Below are positions 19,852 through 28,233 of a DNA stretch of 64,000 bases, piece by piece. The notes under the pieces were generated by a model, which was not told the origin of the DNA, searched no databases, and saw nothing but the letters and a program-made list of their open reading frames with translations. Each line of letters opens with the position of its first letter. Position 1 is the stretch's first letter. A program made the translations under genes and the position numbers. This DNA is from Ignatzschineria larvae DSM 13226 (GTDB taxonomy: Bacteria > Pseudomonadota > Gammaproteobacteria > Cardiobacteriales > Wohlfahrtiimonadaceae), in NCBI RefSeq assembly GCF_038500265.1, contig NZ_CP150637.1, positions 5,001 to 69,000 on the forward strand, in the 5' to 3' direction.

Positions 19852-20628
19852 GTGGCGAAGCAGAATCAAAAACAAAGACCAGCAACAGGAAAAGGTCAAT
19901 CTAAATGGACCGCATTTAAACGGTTGATTAGTTATAAGTATTTCGTGCCTTTTGCCCGGAAAATCATTCCTTGGGCTTTTGCCTTAAGTGCCATTGTTGC
20001 AGTGGCTGGGCTCTATTATGGCCTCTTTAACTCGCCTGTGGATTATCAACAGGGTAATACTGTACGAATTATGTATATCCATGTGCCGGCAGCAATTCTT
20101 TCATCGGTACTCTATATGGTAGTAGCGGGATTAAGTGTCCTATTTTTGATCTTTAGAATTAAGTTATTTCCGGTGGTTGCAAGAGCAACTGCGGTATTAG
20201 GCGCGGTTTACACGCTTATTACATTGGTCACAGGGGCGATTTGGGGAGCACCGACTTGGGGAACTTGGTGGGTTTGGGATGTACGTTTAACGTCCGTATT
20301 GATTCTCTTTTTCCTCTATTTAGGTTATATCGGCTTAGATAATGCCTTTGAAGATCGAGAAAAGGGGAACATTGCCATCTCGATTTTAGCGATTATTGGT
20401 GTTGTCATTGTGCCGATTATTAAGGTGTCGGTCTATCTCTTTGCGACCCTTCATCAAAAAAGCACAATTTTTGCTGAAGGGGGGCCAAGCCTTGCACCTG
20501 AAATGCTTCGGCCGCTAATGTTGATGATGGTGGCTTATGGTCTTTTTACGGTGGGATATATTCTATTGAAGAGCGTACATCTGATTTATCGAGAGCAATT
20601 AGAGCAGCGTTATAGTAAGTTAGGGTAA
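19852..20628 (+). CDS. ccmC: Cytochrome c maturation protein CcmC
   Basis: Heme-handling membrane protein that, with CcmAB and CcmD, loads heme onto CcmE in the periplasm. 258 residues, GTG start with AAAGG upstream. Six membrane helices are visible and the tryptophan-rich WWD motif WGTWWVWD lies at residues 136-143. Periplasmic histidines fit the axial heme ligands (IHVP in the first loop and TLHQKSTI in the third). The N-terminal 40 residues are basic and longer than in E. coli. A -10-like TATACT lies at 19792-19797, 55 bases upstream. First gene of a ccmCDEFGHIAB operon. Confidence 0.95.
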   Translation: MAKQNQKQRPATGKGQSKWTAFKRLISYKYFVPFARKIIPWAFALSAIVAVAGLYYGLFNSPVDYQQGNTVRIMYIHVPAAILSSVLYMVVAGLSVLFLIFRIKLFPVVARATAVLGAVYTLITLVTGAIWGAPTWGTWWVWDVRLTSVLILFFLYLGYIGLDNAFEDREKGNIAISILAIIGVVIVPIIKVSVYLFATLHQKSTIFAEGGPSLAPEMLRPLMLMMVAYGLFTVGYILLKSVHLIYREQLEQRYSKLG

Positions 20629-20649
20629 TCATTGAGAAGGGATAGATAG

Positions 20650-20820
20650 ATGTCAGTATTTTTAGATCTTTTGAACATGGGGAAACATACGGCGTATGTT
20701 TGGAGTTGCTACGGTTTTGTGGCAATCTGTCTTATTGGTTTGATCGTCGCTCTCATTATGGAAGGGCGTAATTTAAAAAAGGCAATGTTGCAGGAGGGAG
20801 TGGAATATGGCTCAAAATAG
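20650..20820 (+). CDS. ccmD: Heme exporter protein CcmD
   Basis: Small 56-residue membrane protein that releases holo-CcmE from the CcmABC complex. One hydrophobic helix (about 17-37, VWSCYGFVAICLIGLIVALI) is followed by a basic stretch (EGRNLKKAM), the standard CcmD plan with the conserved Tyr/Trp before the helix. It starts 21 bases after ccmC and overlaps the ccmE start by 14 bases, matching its expected place. Confidence 0.88.
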   Translation: MSVFLDLLNMGKHTAYVWSCYGFVAICLIGLIVALIMEGRNLKKAMLQEGVEYGSK

Positions 20821-21334
20821 TACGGCAATGCCGAAAAAACGTCGCATGATGTCGCCAAAACAGAAACAGCGAATGTGGATTATTATTGCTTTAGTGGTTG
20901 CGGCTTTTGTCGTCATCGGGTTTGCAATGTATGCCTCAAGAGATAATCTCAACCTCTACTATTCGCCGGAGCAAGTCTCTAGAGGGGAAGCGCCTTTAGA
21001 GAAAACAATTCGTGTTGGTGGTTTAGTGGTGCCGGGGACTCTAGAGAAAGGTTCAGATAATTTAGAAGTGAAATTTGCTTTAGTCGATGGTTCGGGTGAA
21101 CAGATCGTTGTGACTTATGATGGAATCTTGCCGGATCTCTTTAGAGAAGGGCAAGGGATTATTGCTCGCGGGATGCTAATCGAAGGTAATCAATTTACCG
21201 CTGAAGAGATTTTGGCAAAACATGATGAAGAGTATATGCCACCCGAAGTTGCTGCAACACTTGAAGCTCAGGGACACCCTGGTAAGCAGATTGAAGCAAC
21301 TAAAAAAGCACAAAATAGCGATGCTTCAAAGTAG
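20807..21334 (+). CDS. ccmE: Heme chaperone CcmE
   Basis: Periplasmic heme carrier, 175 residues. A basic N-terminus (about 1-22) and one membrane anchor (24-42) are followed by an OB-fold. Covalent heme attachment is expected at His139, in the conserved AKHDEEYMPPEV with Tyr143 as the axial ligand. A short Lys/Gln-rich tail follows. The start codon lies inside the end of ccmD. Confidence 0.95.
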   Translation: MAQNSTAMPKKRRMMSPKQKQRMWIIIALVVAAFVVIGFAMYASRDNLNLYYSPEQVSRGEAPLEKTIRVGGLVVPGTLEKGSDNLEVKFALVDGSGEQIVVTYDGILPDLFREGQGIIARGMLIEGNQFTAEEILAKHDEEYMPPEVAATLEAQGHPGKQIEATKKAQNSDASK

Positions 21335-21366
21335 TGACAATCAACAGTAAGATTGATATTGGATAG

Positions 21367-21398
21367 AACCCCTAAATTGTTTGAAAATTTTGGGGTTT
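21367..21398 (+). terminator. Hairpin between ccmE and ccmF (possible attenuator)
   Basis: Stem AACCCCTAAATT / AATTTTGGGGTT with one mismatch and a TTTAACAAATT tail. It sits inside the ccm operon in the 137-base gap before ccmF, the longest gap in the operon. It may lower expression of the downstream genes or mark a second transcription unit. Confidence 0.5.
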
Positions 21399-21471
21399 TA
21401 ACAAATTGACTATATTTAAAGAATCGATAGTTATCAAGATAGATTTAACACAATAAAGGTTAAGAATTATT

Positions 21472-23445
21472 ATGCTTCCCTTAGGTCAGCTTTCTCTCTA
21501 TGTCGCCCTTGGCGTCTCAATTGCACTCTTTATTATCCCGCTATTAGGGATAAAACTTCGTAGTCCGCAGCTTATGTATAGTGCAAGACCATTGACGATC
21601 TGGCTCTTTGTCTTGGTAGCATTCTCTTTTATCTATTTGGGGCACCTATTCTGGATTAGTGATTTTAGCTATTCCTATGTATTTTTGAATTCTAATACCA
21701 AGCTTCCCTCCGTTTATAAAATTACTGCTATTTGGGGCGGGCATGAAGGCTCGATGTTACTTTGGGTCTTTACCCTTGTTGCGTGGATGTTAGCCGCAGT
21801 CTTCTTTACACGGAAAATGCCGCTAGAACTCTCATCGACGACGTTAGCGATCTTAGGGGGGATTAGTGCCGGTTTTATCGCTTTTTTGATCTTCACATCC
21901 GATCCATTTGCGAGAAACTTAACACTTGATCTCTATGATGGCCGTGATCTTAATCCATTGCTGCAAGATGTAGGGCTTATTATCCATCCACCACTACTTT
22001 ATATGGGCTATGTGGGTTTTGCGGTGCCTTATGCATTTATGTGCGCTATCCTATTAACAGGTCACATTGACCGCGTCTCGATTCGTTGGGTACGACCTTG
22101 GGCACTGGCTGCTTGGGGGTTTTTGACACTGGGGATTACTGTCGGTAGCTGGTGGGCTTACTACGAGCTTGGCTGGGGAGGCTGGTGGTTTTGGGATCCT
22201 GTAGAAAATGCTTCATTAATCCCATGGATTTTAGGGGCAGCCTTATTGCATTCCTTAGCGGCAACCGAGAAACGTAAAGTATTTACCTTGTGGACTGTAA
22301 TTATTGCGCTGTTGACCTTCTGTTTAAGCGTGCTTGGAACTTTCCTCGTTCGTTCAGGGGTTTTAACTTCGGTTCATTCATTTGCAGCCGATCCTAAGCG
22401 TGGACAATTTATCCTCTTCTTATTAGCAGTGATTATCCTCTTTGGTTTTATCCTGCTTCTCTTTAGAGCCTCAAAAATTCGTCAAAATGCGCATTTGAGC
22501 TTGGTTTCAAAAGAGACGGGGATTCTCTTTAATAATATTTTTCTCTCAATTGCCTGCTTTGTCGTTTTATTAGGAACACTCTATCCTCTTGTTGTCGATA
22601 TTTTACAAATCGGTAAAATTTCAGTGGGTGAGGGTTACTTCAATCAATATATGGTGCCCATTACGCTCTTAATCTTGATCATTCTTGGTTTTGGTCCGCT
22701 ACTTCGCTTCAAGCAAGATCATTTTGCGCGAATTAAAAAGCCGCTGATGATAATGGCGCTGCTCTCTATTATATTGGGGCTTGGTAGTAATTTTCTCTAT
22801 GCCGGACGCCTTGATCTATGGGTATCGGTGAGTTTAGTGCTCTGTTATTGGGTCTTCTTTGGAATTCTTTTTGAAGTGAAGCTTAACGGCAGTGCAAAAG
22901 ATAGCTATTTCCAAGCATTGAAACGGCAAACCTTATCGCGCTGGGGGATGAACCTTGGACATTTAGGGTTAATCATTGTGATTGTCGGGATTACGATGAC
23001 TTCACACTATAGCGATGAGCAAGATCGCTTAGTGCGTGTCGGTGAGACGGTAGAAGTACAAGAGTATGGTTTTAAATTATTGGCATTAGAAGATATCCAA
23101 GGTTCTAACTATCGTGGGACTAAGGGAACGATCCAAGTGTATCAGAATGGCAAACCATTACGGATGATGTATCCAGAGAAGCGGATCTATACGGTGAGTA
23201 TGATGCCGATTAGTGAGGTAGCGCTGCGTCCTTCATTGTTAGATGATCTCTATGTGGCAATGGCAGAGGAACGAGCAGAGAATGCTTGGGCGATTCGTCT
23301 CTATGTGAAACCTTTTGTTCGTTGGATTTGGCTTGGTGGGCTTATCATCTCATTGGCAGCACTACTCTCTATCTTAGATCGCCGTTATCGAGTGGGACGT
23401 AGAATGAAAGTCAATTCTGAAGTTAAAACAGAAGATATTGCGTAG
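21472..23445 (+). CDS. ccmF: Cytochrome c heme lyase subunit CcmF
   Basis: Large polytopic membrane protein of 657 residues. With CcmH and CcmI it takes heme from CcmE and ligates it to apocytochrome c. The WWD domain reads WGGWWFWDP at residues 235-243, preceded by IIHPPLLYMGYVG with the conserved periplasmic His. Around 14 helices and a large periplasmic domain near the C-terminus (about 505-610) match the family. ccmG follows after eight bases. Confidence 0.96.
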   Translation: MLPLGQLSLYVALGVSIALFIIPLLGIKLRSPQLMYSARPLTIWLFVLVAFSFIYLGHLFWISDFSYSYVFLNSNTKLPSVYKITAIWGGHEGSMLLWVFTLVAWMLAAVFFTRKMPLELSSTTLAILGGISAGFIAFLIFTSDPFARNLTLDLYDGRDLNPLLQDVGLIIHPPLLYMGYVGFAVPYAFMCAILLTGHIDRVSIRWVRPWALAAWGFLTLGITVGSWWAYYELGWGGWWFWDPVENASLIPWILGAALLHSLAATEKRKVFTLWTVIIALLTFCLSVLGTFLVRSGVLTSVHSFAADPKRGQFILFLLAVIILFGFILLLFRASKIRQNAHLSLVSKETGILFNNIFLSIACFVVLLGTLYPLVVDILQIGKISVGEGYFNQYMVPITLLILIILGFGPLLRFKQDHFARIKKPLMIMALLSIILGLGSNFLYAGRLDLWVSVSLVLCYWVFFGILFEVKLNGSAKDSYFQALKRQTLSRWGMNLGHLGLIIVIVGITMTSHYSDEQDRLVRVGETVEVQEYGFKLLALEDIQGSNYRGTKGTIQVYQNGKPLRMMYPEKRIYTVSMMPISEVALRPSLLDDLYVAMAEERAENAWAIRLYVKPFVRWIWLGGLIISLAALLSILDRRYRVGRRMKVNSEVKTEDIA

Positions 23446-23453
23446 GAGGAACT

Positions 23454-24014
23454 ATGTTACGAGCTATTGTTGCCGGCGTTATTATTGCAGCCGTAGGATT
23501 TTTAATATTTCTCTTTATGAGTCTTGGGAATGATTCTACTTACCTCCCTTCGGCACTGAAAGGTAAACAGTTACCAGCATTTAGTGCTTATGAAGTAGCG
23601 GCTCCGGGGGCTACTGCGCGGATTTTAACGGATGAAGATATCCAAGGGCCGGCGCTTTTAAATGTGTGGGCAACTTGGTGTCCTGCTTGTGAAGCGGAAC
23701 ATGAGGCGCTGAAAGAGATTGGTGCCACAGGTGTTCCCATTTATGGCGTTGATTATAAAGATAATCCTGAGAAAGCATATCGTTGGCTTCGGGATCTAGG
23801 CAATCCTTATATCTTTACGATTGCGGATGAAAGTGGGCAAATTGGTCTCAATCTTGGGGTTTACGGTGCACCTGAAACTTACTTCTTAGATGCCAATAAT
23901 GTGATTGTTCATCGTCATGTCGGAGAGATTAGTGTAGATCTCTGGAATCGAGAATTAAAATCGATTTATGAGTCGAGTTTTAATACTGAGCACAATCAAG
24001 CAGAGGGGCAATAA
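23454..24014 (+). CDS. ccmG: Thiol:disulfide interchange protein CcmG/DsbE
   Basis: Membrane-tethered thioredoxin-like protein of 186 residues that reduces CcmH and apocytochrome thiols in the periplasm. The N-terminal anchor is at about residues 4-26. The active site is WCPAC with Cys76 and Cys79, where many homologues have WCPTC or WCPSC. The cis-proline region VYGAPETYFLD is present. The stop codon overlaps the ccmH start by one base (TAATG), suggesting translational coupling. Confidence 0.94.
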   Translation: MLRAIVAGVIIAAVGFLIFLFMSLGNDSTYLPSALKGKQLPAFSAYEVAAPGATARILTDEDIQGPALLNVWATWCPACEAEHEALKEIGATGVPIYGVDYKDNPEKAYRWLRDLGNPYIFTIADESGQIGLNLGVYGAPETYFLDANNVIVHRHVGEISVDLWNRELKSIYESSFNTEHNQAEGQ

Positions 24015-24541
24015 TGAGATTATTGACAGAACAACGCCAAAGTCGATTTAGCTTTGGAAAATGGTGGCAGATGGGAAGAGTCTTTATTGCGCTGATGGCA
24101 CTTATTGCAATGTTACAGCCGGCATTCTCTTCTGTAAACCTCTATGAATTTAAGAATCCTGTAGATGAGAAGCGCTTTCAAACTCTCACGCGAGAGCTTC
24201 GATGTCCTAAGTGTCAAAATCAAAATATTGCTGATTCCGATGCCCCTCTTGCACAAGATATGCGAGATTTGACTTACAATATGATTATTGATGGTCAAGC
24301 AGATGCACAAATTGTCAGCTTTATGGTGGATCGTTATGGCGATTTTGTGATGTACAATCCACCCGTTAAACCTATTACTTGGTTACTCTGGTTTAGTCCA
24401 GTGGTGCTTTTACTGTTGATTTTAGCACTCGTCTTTGGTGTCAAAGGACGTAAAAAAGCAACGAAAACAACAGAGGCGGTTGCGGCTTTAAGTGAAGAAG
24501 AGCAATCACGTTTACAAAAGATCCTGAAAGAGAATCCATAA
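24014..24541 (+). CDS. ccmH: Cytochrome c maturation protein CcmH (redox part)
   Basis: 175-residue thioredoxin-fold-like CcmH with an N-terminal secretion/anchor segment (about 27-42), the signature LRCPKCQNQNIADSDAPLAQDMR carrying Cys64 and Cys67, and a C-terminal membrane helix (about 115-137). It lacks the TPR part found in the fused enterobacterial CcmH; that part is the next gene, ccmI, five bases downstream. Confidence 0.94.
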   Translation: MRLLTEQRQSRFSFGKWWQMGRVFIALMALIAMLQPAFSSVNLYEFKNPVDEKRFQTLTRELRCPKCQNQNIADSDAPLAQDMRDLTYNMIIDGQADAQIVSFMVDRYGDFVMYNPPVKPITWLLWFSPVVLLLLILALVFGVKGRKKATKTTEAVAALSEEEQSRLQKILKENP

Positions 24542-24546
24542 GCATT

Positions 24547-25935
24547 ATGACAACACTAGGTATCATCTATACATTACTATTTCTTATTATCTCTGTGGGG
24601 CTTCTCTGTTATGCGCTATGGGGGAAAAGTAGCCAACACTATCCACGTTTAAAGGATGTTTATCGGGATAAATATCTTGATGAAACGGAATCTTTAGAGG
24701 ATGATCTTGCTCGGGGTAAAATTGATCAAGCGGAGTATGATGAGAAGAAAACAGAATTAGCGCGTGATCTTCTTGATGTTGCGAAGCCTGATAGAACTCT
24801 CAACTCCCTCTCAAAAGGTATTATAGCGGTACTAGGCGTTGCAGTTATTGGTCTTTTCTTAACAGTATTCTGGGAAGATGGTTATAGCAAAGAGGCTAAA
24901 GAGCTCGATACTCAGCGAACAATTGCGCTGCCTTATGTAAAAGAGTGGCTTGCATCGACACCGCTTGAAGTATTACAACGGGGGGAAACGATCGCAGATC
25001 TCAATCCACCGGAAGCATTGCAATATAACCTTTTAGGAACATTGGCAGCGCTGAATTTGATGAGCGCATCAACCCATCACAATGACCCAAAAGAATTAAC
25101 CTTGTTAGGTAAACTCTATTTGAATATGGATCAACTAGGATTAGCAGAGAAGGCTTATCTTGATCTCTATCGCGTTGAGAATCCTGTGAATAATAATACG
25201 CTCTATACGCTGTTAAATATTCAATTAGCGATGAATAAGTATCAACTTGATCAACGCTTAGAAGGGTTATTTGATAATTTTGTGTTGCGTAATCAAGAGA
25301 ATGAAAGCTTACTGCTTTATTACGGTACAGTGTTGTTTGAAAATCAGAAGATCGATAAATCGATGTATTTCTTCTCTCTATTAGCAGATCGTTATCCTGA
25401 GGGTTCTGAAAATCGGAATATGATTCTCAATATGATTGCAACTTTGACGAATGGTGCTGAAATGAATGGCAGCGAAATCAATGGTGCAAAGGGTATGAAT
25501 CATCCATCTCAAGGACAATCACAACCTCAACAATCACAACCACAGCGATCATCCGTACCAGCCACTGAGAGTGCTGCTGTAACCTCGATACCTATTAATG
25601 TCTCGATCGAACAGAATGCGGTATCAGCTGATGTATTGCCACAAGAAGCGGTTCTCTATCTCTTTGTGCGTAAAAATGAAGTGGGACCACCGTTAGCTGC
25701 TAAGCGTATTCCGTTGGGGGCAATGGGTGGATTCCCTGTTAATCTGACTATTACCGATGCGGATCTACTCATGCCGGGAGCAGGCTTAAGCGAGCAATTA
25801 CCTTTGACGCTCTCTGCAAAAATCAGTATGAATGGGGATCCGATCTCTAAAGCAGGCGATATTGAGGCTAAAGCTGTGGAAATTGAAGCACTTGATACTC
25901 CTGTTGTCTTAACTTTAGATCATATTGTGGAGTAG
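24547..25935 (+). CDS. ccmI: Cytochrome c maturation protein CcmI
   Basis: 462-residue apocytochrome chaperone of the heme ligation complex. Two membrane helices (about 3-22 and 85-103) flank a charged cytoplasmic loop with the family-typical RDKYLDETESLEDDLARGKID..EYDEKKTELARDLL. TPR-like helices span about 155-300. A Gln/Ser/Pro-rich linker (about 320-345) leads to a C-terminal beta domain containing LYLFVRKNEVGPPLAAKRIPL, usual in long CcmI proteins. It ends directly against the ccmA start with no gap. Confidence 0.9.
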   Translation: MTTLGIIYTLLFLIISVGLLCYALWGKSSQHYPRLKDVYRDKYLDETESLEDDLARGKIDQAEYDEKKTELARDLLDVAKPDRTLNSLSKGIIAVLGVAVIGLFLTVFWEDGYSKEAKELDTQRTIALPYVKEWLASTPLEVLQRGETIADLNPPEALQYNLLGTLAALNLMSASTHHNDPKELTLLGKLYLNMDQLGLAEKAYLDLYRVENPVNNNTLYTLLNIQLAMNKYQLDQRLEGLFDNFVLRNQENESLLLYYGTVLFENQKIDKSMYFFSLLADRYPEGSENRNMILNMIATLTNGAEMNGSEINGAKGMNHPSQGQSQPQQSQPQRSSVPATESAAVTSIPINVSIEQNAVSADVLPQEAVLYLFVRKNEVGPPLAAKRIPLGAMGGFPVNLTITDADLLMPGAGLSEQLPLTLSAKISMNGDPISKAGDIEAKAVEIEALDTPVVLTLDHIVE

Positions 25936-26583
25936 ATGTTGCAATTGCCTGACTTTGAACTCGTGGTATCGGATTTGGTAGTGACGCGTAATTATCGTCC
26001 GATCTTTAATCCATATAGTTTTACGCTACGAAATGGGGAATCTCTCTATCTCAAAGGGCGTAATGGTGCCGGTAAAACCACTTCTCTGCGGGTACTTGCC
26101 GGGATTAGTGCACGTTATCAAGGTCAGATTCTATTAAACGGGGAAGATCGCCGGGAATTACTGCACCACTATCACCGACCACTTCTATATGTTGGGCATG
26201 CATTAAGCCTGAATCTCGATCTCTCTGCTTGGGAAAATCTGCGATTTATGGCTAGTTTACGGGGGATTCAATTAGACCGAGATGCATTTGAAACAGTATT
26301 TTCAACGCTCGAACTTCCGATAGAATCGATTCCGGTTCGTTATTTTTCGGCAGGGCAGAAACGCCGGGTGATTTTAGCAAGATTATGGCTAGAGAGAGCG
26401 ATACTCTGGATTCTTGATGAGCCTTTTACGGCGTTAGATGTAGATTCAATCGCGCTATTAGAAGCGAAGATGAAAACGCATTGTCAGATGGGCGGTGCGA
26501 TTATTTTCACGTCCCACCAAGCACCAACTGAAGATGTCTTTACGCAAGCGGTCACAATCGAGAGGTTTATAGCGAATGTTTAG
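25936..26583 (+). CDS. ccmA: Heme exporter ATP-binding protein CcmA
   Basis: ABC ATPase of 215 residues that powers release of holo-CcmE from CcmC. Walker A GRNGAGKTT is at 41-49; signature YFSAGQKRRV; Walker B LWILDEPFTALD; switch His in FTSHQAP. It is placed after ccmI rather than at the operon front as in enterics. The start is immediately after the ccmI stop, and it overlaps ccmB by eight bases. Confidence 0.94.
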   Translation: MLQLPDFELVVSDLVVTRNYRPIFNPYSFTLRNGESLYLKGRNGAGKTTSLRVLAGISARYQGQILLNGEDRRELLHHYHRPLLYVGHALSLNLDLSAWENLRFMASLRGIQLDRDAFETVFSTLELPIESIPVRYFSAGQKRRVILARLWLERAILWILDEPFTALDVDSIALLEAKMKTHCQMGGAIIFTSHQAPTEDVFTQAVTIERFIANV

Positions 26584-27247
26584 CGGATTATTCGGGGTAT
26601 TAATACGGGATCTTCGAATCGGGATGCGTAATCGTTCTGAGATTTTGATGCCGTTACTCTTTTTTTTGATTATTATTACCCTCTTTCCCCTTGGGCTTGG
26701 GCTTGAAAATCAGAAAGTTTTACATACTGCTTCGCCGGCAATTCTCTGGATTGCAGCACTTCTCTCCACTATTTTAGTGTTAGATCGAATCTTTAAGCAT
26801 GATTTTGAAGATGGCTCACTTGAGCAGATGGTGATTAGTGGTTCGCCACTCTACGGCATTATTCTCGGTAAAATTATTGCTCACTGGTTGCTCACGGGTC
26901 TGCCACTTGTGATTTTTTCACCGATATTAAGCGTGATGCTCGGCTTTACTATTACCGAGTCTTTTTCCGTTGCGCTGATTCTGTTATTGGGGACGCCACT
27001 ATTGAGCTTTATTGGTGCAATGTGTGTAGCGCTGATTGTGGGCTTACGGCAGGCAGGATTATTACTCAGTATTATTACATTACCGCTCTATGTACCGATT
27101 TTATTAGTGGGTGTTCAGCTGATCTACCGGTTACAAGAAGGGCATTCACTCAACAGCCTGTTACTGATTTTTGCCGGTGCGGATATCGCTGCGCTGCTTC
27201 TTGTACCGATTGTGACTGCTTTTGCGATTAAAATGAGTCTAGATTAA
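26576..27247 (+). CDS. ccmB: Heme exporter permease CcmB
   Basis: 223-residue polytopic membrane protein with about six helices, the permease partner of CcmA. The family N-terminus LLIRDLRIGMRNRSE-like (here GVLIRDLRIGMRNRSEI) and the DGSLEQMVISGSPLYGIILGKI segment are well conserved. It is the last gene of the operon. The stop codon falls in a 14-bp triplication. Confidence 0.93.
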   Translation: MFSGLFGVLIRDLRIGMRNRSEILMPLLFFLIIITLFPLGLGLENQKVLHTASPAILWIAALLSTILVLDRIFKHDFEDGSLEQMVISGSPLYGIILGKIIAHWLLTGLPLVIFSPILSVMLGFTITESFSVALILLLGTPLLSFIGAMCVALIVGLRQAGLLLSIITLPLYVPILLVGVQLIYRLQEGHSLNSLLLIFAGADIAALLLVPIVTAFAIKMSLD

Positions 27248-27275
27248 TGAGTCTAGATTAATGAGTTTAGATTAA
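27234..27275 (+). repeat. 14-bp tandem repeat (x3) spanning the ccmB stop codon
   Basis: Unit TGAGTCTAGATTAA at 27234-27247 and 27248-27261, then TGAGTTTAGATTAA at 27262-27275. The first unit encodes the ccmB end and stop; the others lie just after it. The remaining gap to the marR gene (to 27625) shows no open frame and no further repeat. Confidence 0.9.
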
Positions 27276-27625
27276 TAGATTCTAACTTTGCCAATGGGTC
27301 TACAAAGAAAAGTAACGCCTGTTGTTGGGTGTCTATTTGTATCTGTTCGACATACTGTCAGTAATCATAGGGAGCATTGAATCTCTATCTAGCACGTTAC
27401 TATCCTATTAAGTGTATTTATATCAATTGGTTAATGTTACAATAGCATGAGCATGGCTTCTGTAGGCAATCTACTTTGTTGTAGTTATTTATCCTATTGA
27501 TGTGTTACCAATACAGGATAATCCTTAGAGATAAACAGTCAGTGACAATGAGTATTGTGGGTAGTGGAATAACATTAAATCATTAATCTATAAACTTATT
27601 TACATGTAATGTTTCCGAGTTGCTA

Positions 27626-27654
27626 TTGACAACGTTGTTGTCAAGAATTACTAT
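27626..27654 (+). promoter_or_regulatory. marR promoter with overlapping palindromic operator
   Basis: TTGACA (27626-27631) and TACTAT (27649-27654) are separated by 17 bases, a near-consensus sigma70 promoter. The -35 lies inside a perfect palindrome, TTGACAAC GTT GTTGTCAA (27626-27644), of the size bound by MarR-family dimers. Autorepression of the regulator and pump genes is inferred. Confidence 0.72.
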
Positions 27655-27692
27655 TCTATAAGCATTATTTTATTCCTGTCTAAAAGAACACC

Positions 27693-28181
27693 ATGAGCGA
27701 AAATAGAGAAGATCCACAGAAACAACTATTTGTTTCCATGTTTCAAGAGATGTTCACTCTCTTGTCTAAATTACACCGTATTAGTGAGGATCTTTTGATG
27801 GATGCGCAAAGTGAGATTACGCATTCCTGTTGGACGATTCTATCGATTATTCACTGTGAGCCTGAACACTTGACTGTGCCTCAAATTGCACAACTCCGCT
27901 CGACTTCTCGGCAAGCAGTGCAGAGGCAGATCACCCTTTTATTAGAAAATGGGTATATCGAAGCGATTGAGAATCCTCACAATAAACGCTCTCCTTTATA
28001 TCGGGTAACGGCATCGGGTAGTGCGTACTATCATGATTTACGAGTAAAAGTGTATGGGCAGTGGTTAAATGATGTTGCGAATATTGTCGGAATGGAGAGG
28101 GCAGAACGATTGATTATATCTATTAGGGAATTAGATGAAGCATTAAATATTGTTGGGACAAAGAAAAGTATGAAAACTTAG
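27693..28181 (+). CDS. MarR family transcriptional regulator
   Basis: 162-residue winged-helix regulator. The central part SCWTILSIIHCEPEHLTVPQIAQLRSTSRQAVQRQITLLLENGYIEAIENPHNKRSPLYRVT (seen at about residues 47-107) is a clear MarR fold: helix-turn-helix, recognition helix with SRQAVQRQI, and wing with NPHNKRSPLY. Flanking helices serve dimerisation. It is followed after 52 bases by an RND pump pair and preceded by a palindrome over its own promoter, so it is probably the local repressor of the pump. The inducer is unknown. Confidence 0.88.
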   Translation: MSENREDPQKQLFVSMFQEMFTLLSKLHRISEDLLMDAQSEITHSCWTILSIIHCEPEHLTVPQIAQLRSTSRQAVQRQITLLLENGYIEAIENPHNKRSPLYRVTASGSAYYHDLRVKVYGQWLNDVANIVGMERAERLIISIRELDEALNIVGTKKSMKT

Positions 28182-28233
28182 TAGTAACTCCTACAAAGTG
28201 AGATCAGCTAGGTTTAAATAAATATATCAACAC

